This document shows positions 57,271 through 64,000 of a stretch of 64,000 nucleotides of DNA, piece by piece (position 1 is the first letter of the stretch; each line of letters begins with the position of its first letter). The notes beneath the pieces were generated by a model. That model saw only the letters and a list, made by a program, of their open reading frames with translations, made no database searches and was not told the DNA's origin. The stretch comes from Thielaviopsis euricoi (Eukaryota; Ascomycota; Sordariomycetes; Microascales; Ceratocystidaceae), in assembly GCA_001599615.1 (NCBI GenBank), contig BCHJ01000001.1, positions 1,279,695-1,343,694 of the forward strand. Reading direction: 5' to 3'. The position numbers and the translations under genes were made by a program.

Positions 57271-59145
57271 GATTGTGTAGTTGATTTGCGGCTGTATGAA
57301 TTTTGTCCAGCTCAGGTTGCAAAATACTCGGGTTTTGATCAGAAATAGGTCGTATAGAGTGAGATTTACACGAGTGTCAATTTAATGTAGTTGAACGCCA
57401 ATGAATCAAATCATGCCTCAGCCTTGTTGTGGTTTGTATTTACTTCAGACCCGCTTATTGGTTACATTCGATTTTCAGCCTTGCACTGTTTGTAACCCTC
57501 GCCATACCCTACTGCTTTTTTTTTTATCAGGCGCAGGTATTTCATATCGTGTGAAGGTTGGCAAGACTTAAAGCGCTACCTTAAAACTTATCGAACCTAA
57601 CACTGAAATGGAATTTTAAGCGTTTATCTGAATCAGTGCGCTATCGTAGTGGTAAAATTATGATGAGTTGTCACTGTTGCGCAACCTAGTCATGACCACT
57701 TCAGGATTTAATTCTAGGGTTGTTGCGTGTAAGTCACGTCTAGCTAGGGTTTATGAAAAGACGCAATATGACCCCGAGTTGACCAAATTCTGCGTTAGGG
57801 TTATCCCAAAGTCGCGTTGCGTTTGGCTTATGTTTGGCGAACCCCAGTCAGAAAGAAAACGTGCAAGGCAGATGCTCGCTCTTTGGGCAGCACGCATAAC
57901 GACCAAAACTGCGGCAGCCAAGATGAAAAGTTACAGAAAGCGTAGCAGAAAAAAAAGATAGCAAGCAGATGACAAAACAGTGCATGCAAGTTGCACAAAC
58001 ATGCAGATAGAAACGAGTGGGAAATCACGCATTTGGCAACTTCAGGTGACCGAATGGGTTGAAGCAGAAGCAGCAGGACAAGCAGAGCAGAGCAGAGTAG
58101 AGCAGGAATAGACTTGGGCTTGGACTGTTTTGTAACTTGTTCATGGGTAAGAAGAGAGTGTTGAGACAGGATTGCATGAGAAGGAAGCAGGAAGAGGGGC
58201 TGATTTGACTGCTTTTAGTTTCCAGAGTTCGCTTCGTTGGGCGGGCTTGCCTACGCCGTAGAGCCCGGGTATATACAGTACATAGTACGCTCGCTCGCTC
58301 GCTGCTGCCAGTGTTGGTACGGTACTGTACTTACACAGTGAGTTTAATAGACAATGCCAATGCGCAGTCTTAGTGGCGAATGACAGCTCAGTTCAGTTGA
58401 TGAGTGAGTTTTGTACTTAAGCTAAAGCACAGGTACAGGTAAGTGAAATAAATACCAAGTGCCATGCTAATTGCTAGGCTATTGCTCTTAGGTTGGGGTA
58501 GCCGGCGCACAGGCTCTGAGTACCCCTTAGGTCTATAGGCTATAAGCAGCTTTTGGTTCATAGATTTGACACGATAGATGGATTTGACGCAGGAGAACAA
58601 AACCCGCACCGAAAACTTAAAGATGGCGGGACGGACGGGCGGACGGAGGGCGAAGCCAGACAAAAGGAGAAACATAGCATATAAACATAGTACGTATGTG
58701 TGCGGTTGGGTTAGTGAGTGGTGCAAGTGAAGTGAAACTGGTACTAGTACAGGTACTGGCGTGGCACCTGTAGTTTCTGCAAGACAAAGAGCCTCAGTTT
58801 AGCGGCAGCAGCTTGTCGCGCGACTTGGGAAACAGGAAGAACTAACAAGCATTGTCATGCAGCAAGGCAAAGAAGCGAATGACAGACCTGGCATATCCCG
58901 TCTTGAAGCCAGGCATCGTGAGGCGAGGTGAAGGCCGGACGAATAAGGGGCGAAGAACAGACGGGAGGTTTACGTAGTAGTAGCGAGCTATTTGAATTTT
59001 GAGATAGTCTCCGAGATGGACATGGCAAACGATGGCGTTTGGATGGTTTGACTTGAGCTTCACGGAAACAAAAAAAAAAGATATTAAGAAAAGGAAAAGA
59101 AAAGAAATCAACGAAATGACGAATCACGACCGAAGCTCGAACTCC

Positions 59146-59168
59146 AAAAAAAAAAAAAAAAAAAAAAA
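59146..59168. repeat. A23 homopolymer
   Basis: There are twenty-three consecutive A on the plus strand. Confidence 0.9.
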
Positions 59169-59334
59169 GAACAAGAACAGGGGCGAAAAGCGGTAAAAGG
59201 CCGATTTACGGGTGCGCGCCAGACAAGGAGCAATAGCCAAAAACAGGCAAGCCAAGCCTGCGTTAGCGCCTTTTTTTCAGGCTCATCAACAATTTTGCAA
59301 TTTTTTTACTTTCCTGTGTGAAAAAAAAAAAAAT

Positions 59335-59355
59335 AATTCGCAATTCGCAATTCGC
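59335..59355. repeat. (AATTCGC)3 tandem
   Basis: There are three perfect 7-bp units immediately after an A-rich tract. Confidence 0.85.
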
Positions 59356-60366
59356 GTCTGACAAGTGCTAGAGTTAGCTGTACCATACCAATGCACGTTA
59401 TCGGCGCTCCCTAATTTCTCCACATTATGCGCTTTTTTTTTTTTCTTGTTTAGTACAGAGTGCCATGCTCTGTAAGTACCTGCACCTTTGCACTATAAGT
59501 TCGGAAAATAGCGGACGCTGGTCGGTGCACAGAGGCCTGGACGTTGACTGGAAACACAGCAACAGCCTTACAACAGGAGCAGTGGGGGTACTCTTATACA
59601 AGTGACTGTACTGCTAAGTACTTGACTGCCACAGCCAGCCGTCAAGTGCTTATAGAGAGCCAAGTCATGAGGACGCCCTCTGGAGGTTATTCGTGTCAAT
59701 TCAATCTCCGACTATTACCCGGCGCTTGCTGTCCCTGAGCCCGTCATTTAATAACATGTCTTTCTTTTTCTGGAGGTCGAGGCAGTTTTGTGTCTCCCTT
59801 TGTAGCCGGGGTTAGTTAGCTTCTAGTGTTTTGTGCTGTTGATGCAGATTACGAGTAGCCTTTTTTTCTTTTATCTTATTTTTTTTTTATCTTGGCCTTT
59901 TTTTATTGATTGTAGTATTTCCGGCACTCACATCATGGCTTGCATTGCATAACACAACTTTGACTGAATTAGAGGCACATATGTATGTACATGTAATGTA
60001 AATTTACTTACATACATACTACATCTCATCTATCCAATCCAATCCAATCCAGTGCACCCAAAATTGATTAACTGACTCCCAGACTCATCAGTAAACCGGC
60101 ATACAAACAAATCCAATCCCTGGCAGTCACGCAGAAAGCACAGACTTCACCAACAACGAGCTGTGGTTCCAAATTCCAGTCAACGGCTTACATACTGCGT
60201 GTGTAATTAGAAGCTACAGCAGGCACTGGAACTTTTCTTTTTGGTAATTGCCGTTGTTTTTTGTTGTTCTTTCTATTGCTCCTGCTAAAGCAAGCACTAC
60301 TAATTCTACCCAGTTGCCGGGTTTGTTAGGGTGTCAGTCAGTTGTTACTGCTTGAAAGGCGAGGTG

Positions 60367-60386
60367 CAATCAATCAATCAATCAAC
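60367..60386. repeat. CAAT tetranucleotide repeat
   Basis: There are nearly five CAAT units upstream of the izh3 leader. Confidence 0.8.
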
Positions 60387-60906
60387 CATCCAACCAGTCA
60401 AGGTTGCTTTGGCCTCCCCTCTTCGCTTGTTTGTTCTTGTCCTTGTTTTTTTTTTTTTGTTTTTTTTCTTCTTCTCTCTTTCCTTCCTCACCTTCTTAAA
60501 GCCAAGTCCGACCCTCTCATCGCCACTCCGTTCTCTTTTTCCTTTCTCTCTCTCTCTCGATTTTTTCTTGGTCTTTCTCGGTCTGGTCTTGGTCTTGTGT
60601 TTTCTTCCTTCGTTTTACCCTTTTCCTTCTAGCCAATGGTCCATTTCCGAACCACCTCGTGTTAATTTGAGCCGCTCTAGACTTGTCTCATACTACTTTC
60701 TTTTTTTTTTCTTACCCGTCTGTTCACCCCAGATTTGTCTTCTTGTTTGGGCTTTGCTTTGCTCTGCCCTGCCCTGTTTTGCTCTCTCTGCTCCCTTTCG
60801 CAGTGTTTCTTAGCCGCAACTCGGGCGTTTGATCCAATCACCGGCTTCCCTCCAACACCACTCAAGTCTTCATACAAAATCTCGGCCAATATCTCCTTCG
60901 TTCGCC

Positions 60907-62474
60907 ATGGAAATGCCGTCTGAGATGACGGCTCTTCCCGCCGGAAAGATGAAGCAGTTTCACGACGAGGCGCATTCCTCCAGCTTGCAATCACCCAACA
61001 CTTCAAGCACCACTCAACGACGACGACACACACTTTTCACACAGGGCCGTCGCAAGTCTATAGTGCGCAGCATCATGGACGGCGAGGAGAACCTGTTGCT
61101 CAAGGTAAGCTTTAGTTTACTCAACAAATCCTGTCTTTTTTTTATTTTCCTTTTAATTCTCCGTCTAACCCCCATATACAGGTCGACGTTTTCTTGACCG
61201 AGCTGGACCGCCGCCTACAGTACATCGAGAACCACTATGTTGAGCCCGATCTAGACGAGAGCATTTCCATTGCCCTCGACACTCTCCAAACCGTCCGCAG
61301 CCGATGCGCAGCTGCTTCCGAAGAAGTTATTGGCGCCGGTCGCCGCCGGCTGCAGATCATGGTGGAAACCATTGAGGCCGGCTGCCACGAAGCAATGAGC
61401 GCCGCCGAGTCTCTAAACGAAAAGGCCAAGGTTGCCGTCGAACTTCTCGACGAGATGCTCAACGAATTCGAGAATCGCGCCTACAAGATGCGCGAGCAGG
61501 GCCTGGCTTCCGCCGCCGGCCACATTGTCGACGAGTCGCTGCGCATCATGGATGAGGGTCTGCAGAGCGCCATCCATGCCGCCGAGTCGCTAGAGGATGC
61601 CATTCAGCGCGCCGTCCACCGCGCCCGCGACCAGGGTCTCATTTTGTACGAGGATCTTCCGGTTCCCTGGCGCATCAACCCGCACATCCAGTCGGGCTAC
61701 CGTTTTACCGAGAGCAAGATGGCTTGCATCCGCAGCATGTTCAACCTGTCCAACGAAACAATCAACATCTGGTCGCATGCCATTGGCTTCATGGTGGTCC
61801 TGTTTGTCGCCTTTTACTTTTACCCCATGAGCCACAACTTCCAGAACAGCTCCACCACAGACGTTATTATTGCCGCCTCCTTCTTCTTCACGGCTTGCCT
61901 GACGCTGGCCTGCTCAACCATCTGGCACACCATGAACGCCGTTGCCGATGTCGAGGCTATTTCCATCTTTGCATGCGTCGACTACACTGGAATCAGTGTC
62001 TTGATTGCTGCCTCGATTGCCACTACTGAATGGACCGTGTTTTACTGCGACCCCGTCAGCCGCTGGCTGTACATGTCGACTACCGCTGTGCTCGGCCTGG
62101 GCGGCGTGATTCTGCCGTGGCATCCCTATTTTAACAAGCAGGAGATGGCATGGCTGCGCGTGGCCTTTTTTGCCGGGCTTGCGCTGACGGGATTCCTTCC
62201 CGTGCTGCAGCTCAACATTACCCACGGCGCCGAGTTTGTCTACGAGTTTTACAAGCCCATTTTCGCCTCCGTCCTCGTCTACTTTATGGGTGCTCTCGTC
62301 TACGCCAGCAAGATTCCCGAGTGCTGGTACCCCGGCATGTTTGACTACGTCGGTGGCAGCCACAACCTGTGGCACTTTGCCGTGCTCGGCGGCATTCTGT
62401 TCCACTACGTCGCCATGCAGGAGTTTTTCTCTAACGCTTTTGCCCGCGCGCAGGACGGATGTCCGGCTTACTAA
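60907..62474 (+). CDS. izh3: Izh3-type PAQR/haemolysin III family membrane protein
   Basis: There are two exons (60907-61104 and 61182-62474; 77-nt intron) giving 496 residues. The start GCCATGG is in excellent context. The N-terminal 200 residues are cytosolic and helical (LLLKVDVFLTELDRRLQYIE, then repeated ESL-rich amphipathic helices), as in yeast Izh3, which is longer than the other Izh proteins. The PAQR core follows with seven hydrophobic segments and the family zinc-site signatures: NETINIWSHAIGF, CSTIWHTMN and the C-terminal HNLWHFAVLGGILFHY. Izh proteins are zinc-linked seven-helix membrane proteins related to adiponectin receptors, affecting sterol and zinc balance and possibly acting as ceramidases. 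The gene is convergent with bub2 and has a long pyrimidine-rich leader. Confidence 0.93.
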
Positions 62475-63378
62475 TCCCGAGGGACAAGTTCTTTATTACT
62501 TATCCCACATCCCTCTTCCACCCCCTCCTCCTCCCCTCCGGCTTTTCCCCCTTTAGCCTTCCCGGCCTGCTTGAGCATGTCCATGTTTGTTGTTTTGTGT
62601 GGTGTTTGAGAATCAAATGCCAACATTGGATGAACCATGTCGCAGCAAGCACGGTTATGATGACACGAGATGAGATGAGATATAAAAGACGTTGATATTC
62701 TCTAGATCGCTTGGTCGACAAACTTTTCCCTCCTTTTTCTACCCCCTTCTTTTTGCAACACTTCTCTTCGCTGATCATATATTTTTCTTCTTACTTCTTT
62801 TTCTCTTTTGCATTTTCTTTTTCTTCTATTAATTCTTCACATGTTCTTGGCGTTTAGCCCACACCAATTTTGAGTTCTGGTTATCTCTGATTTGTTTGGG
62901 ATTTCGTTTATATATATTTTCTTTTTTCTTCATTCTTTTACATCTCGGCACATTTCGTTTGCGCCAAACACACTTCTTTTAAGCATTCTTTTTTTCATAC
63001 ATCATGTAGCAATCCCCCAAAGACTAAATAGAATACATGAGTAAATACGCTTTGTTCCGTTGTACCAGCATGTGTGTATATGTATTTGTATTGTATTTAT
63101 AACCCTGTTCGCTGTAAAGGCCGTAGAATAAATAATACCAGAAATTGTAAGACAAAGAGAGGATAAAATAGAACGCCCGAACAAGAATAAAACAGCAGAA
63201 AAGAAAAAAGAAAAAAGAAAAAGAAAAAGAAAAAAAGAAAAAACAGAGCAACAGAAACATTAATTTTGCATGAAACCATCAAGACATTTCTAAGAACAAG
63301 GGAAGAAAAGAAAGAAGAAAAAAAAAGACAATGAATCAAGAAAAGAAGGCAAAGTCTACCAGAGACTTCACTGTCGTG
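62475..63378. other. Convergent 3' flanks of izh3 and bub2
   Basis: The region has T/C-rich sequence after izh3 and A/G-rich sequence before bub2 (3' UTRs). No gene was recognised. Confidence 0.6.
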
Positions 63379-64000
63379 TTAGCGGGCATGGCTGACGATT
63401 TCCGCATACATATCCCGTGGGATCTTTTGCACAAACGAAATCGTGAGCTTTTTGATCTGCTCAGCCTGCAGCGCGGGCATCGAGCGAAGTAAATTACTTG
63501 GCCTGCATAGACACAAGAGCGTTAGCACGTCTCGCCTCGCCAAACATGATATGGGTTGGAATACGCATGAACAGAGAACAACAAGAAGAAACTCACGTTG
63601 GACAAGACAGAATCTGCTCGCGCATAATATACAGTTGCGCAACTATGCACAAGATATTCAAGTGCGGGCCATAGGCAAACAAAAAGTCCCACAGCTTCAG
63701 CACCTGGGGCAGCGGCGGCGTGCACGCGCTCAGCGTCAGCACCGAGGGGAAGGCGTAAATCTCGGCACGCATGCCCTTACTCATCAGATACAGACTCAGC
63801 TGGCGATCGACAATGGCCAGCACCTTGTCGACTAGAGCTAGGCCGCGGTGCACGCCCTCCATAGCGCCGCGGATGTAGCCGGGGCACTCGCGTGTCAGCA
63901 AGGCGTAAAAAGCCGTAAAAGCCTCGGCTTCGCTGCGTGCTGCGTATAGAAATGGCGCGGCGAGCACATTCATGCCCTGGACATAGGTACCGGATTCTAG
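63379..64000 (-). CDS. bub2: Bub2 TBC-domain GAP of the mitotic exit checkpoint (partial)
   Basis: The C-terminal 175 residues are present, in exons 64000-63597 (open to the window edge) and 63502-63379, separated by a 94-nt intron. The sequence YVQGMNVLAAPFLY contains the TBC glutamine finger (YVQG), followed by YIRGAMEGVHRGLALVDKVL, the AEIYAFPSVLTLSACTPP stretch, LKLWDFLFAYGPHLN and a C-terminal LLRSMPAL/LTISFVQKIP region, all characteristic of Bub2/Cdc16 rather than other TBC proteins. Bub2 with Bfa1/Byr4 is the GAP for the Tem1/Spg1 GTPase at spindle pole bodies, holding back mitotic exit or septation. The N-terminal part with the arginine finger lies beyond 64000. Confidence 0.93.

Larger units (their letters stand above)
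57271..60906. other. 3.6 kb intergenic region
   Basis: Three TAGGGTT heptamers lie within 88 bases (57715, 57745, 57796). Farther on are a CGCT repeat near 58287-58303, an A23 run (59146-59168), a 7-bp tandem (59335-59355), a CAAT tetranucleotide repeat (60367-60386) and the T/C-rich promoter and leader of the izh3 gene from about 60400. No gene was recognised. Confidence 0.55.

Noticed and set aside
57668..57961. A 97-codon basic ORF on the plus strand beside the telobox cluster
   Set aside because: The frame opens at TTG and gives no recognisable motif; the Lys/Arg-rich end comes from an AG-rich tract. A non-coding RNA is considered instead.
61914..62405. A 163-codon ORF opposite the izh3 coding region
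   Set aside because: It is an antisense shadow of a GC-biased exon.

Overview
The window is nuclear DNA of a filamentous ascomycete (Pezizomycotina). Evidence seen directly: protein-coding genes are split by short spliceosomal introns (about 54-184 nt, with GT...AG ends and CTAAC/CTGAC-like branch sites), promoters and leaders are strongly pyrimidine-rich, one tRNA has an intron after position 37, and there are families typical of Pezizomycotina (non-reducing PKS with SAT domain, CFEM membrane protein, MNWTEG-type nuclear protein, RRLSFISFADVV protein, Bzz1 with a C1 domain). A Sordariomycete, perhaps Hypocreales, is my guess, but that is inference only. There are two ambiguous bases (N at 1893 and 33098) and many long homopolymers.

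Layout. 1-458 (-): first exons of a non-reducing polyketide synthase running off the left edge. 459-10467: a 10 kb stretch with no recognisable gene. 10468-13041 (-): single-exon CFEM transmembrane protein. 15277-16847 (-): DEAD-box helicase Dbp5, divergent from 18059-20545 (+): Bzz1-type F-BAR/C1/SH3 protein. 21948-24104 (+): disordered nuclear-type protein. 26114-27575 (+): F-box/zinc-ribbon-like protein, convergent with 28068-28691 (-): mitochondrial ribosomal protein Mrpl20/mL58. 28692-34222: 5.5 kb without an ORF of note, partly the leader of 34223-35128 (+), a conserved Pezizomycotina protein. 36689-37862 (-): ribosome assembly factor Pno1/Dim2, divergent from 39196-41753 (+): Mdm31/32 mitochondrial inner-membrane protein. 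42549-44274 (-): nucleolar FKBP (Fpr3/4 type). 45510-45602 (-): tRNA-Val(AAC). 46486-49064 (-): membrane glycosyltransferase family 2. 49065-56385: 7.3 kb without a recognisable gene. 56386-57270 (-): THOC5-like THO subunit. 60907-62474 (+): Izh3-type PAQR membrane protein, convergent with 63379-64000 (-): Bub2 TBC-domain GAP, running off the right edge.

Taken together this is mostly an ordinary housekeeping segment (mRNA export: Dbp5 and THOC5; ribosome production: Pno1, the nucleolar FKBP, Mrpl20; mitochondria: Mdm31, Mrpl20; actin/endocytosis: Bzz1; mitotic exit: Bub2) with the edge of a polyketide gene cluster at the left end. I found no operon-like or clearly new multi-gene system. The best leads are a 203-codon in-frame open extension immediately after the Bzz1 stop codon, a six-codon upstream ORF overlapping the Mdm31 start codon, an excess and clustering of the telobox heptamer AACCCTA in non-coding DNA, an isolated exon-like segment at 4439-4575, and several extreme homopolymers, including 46 consecutive G.
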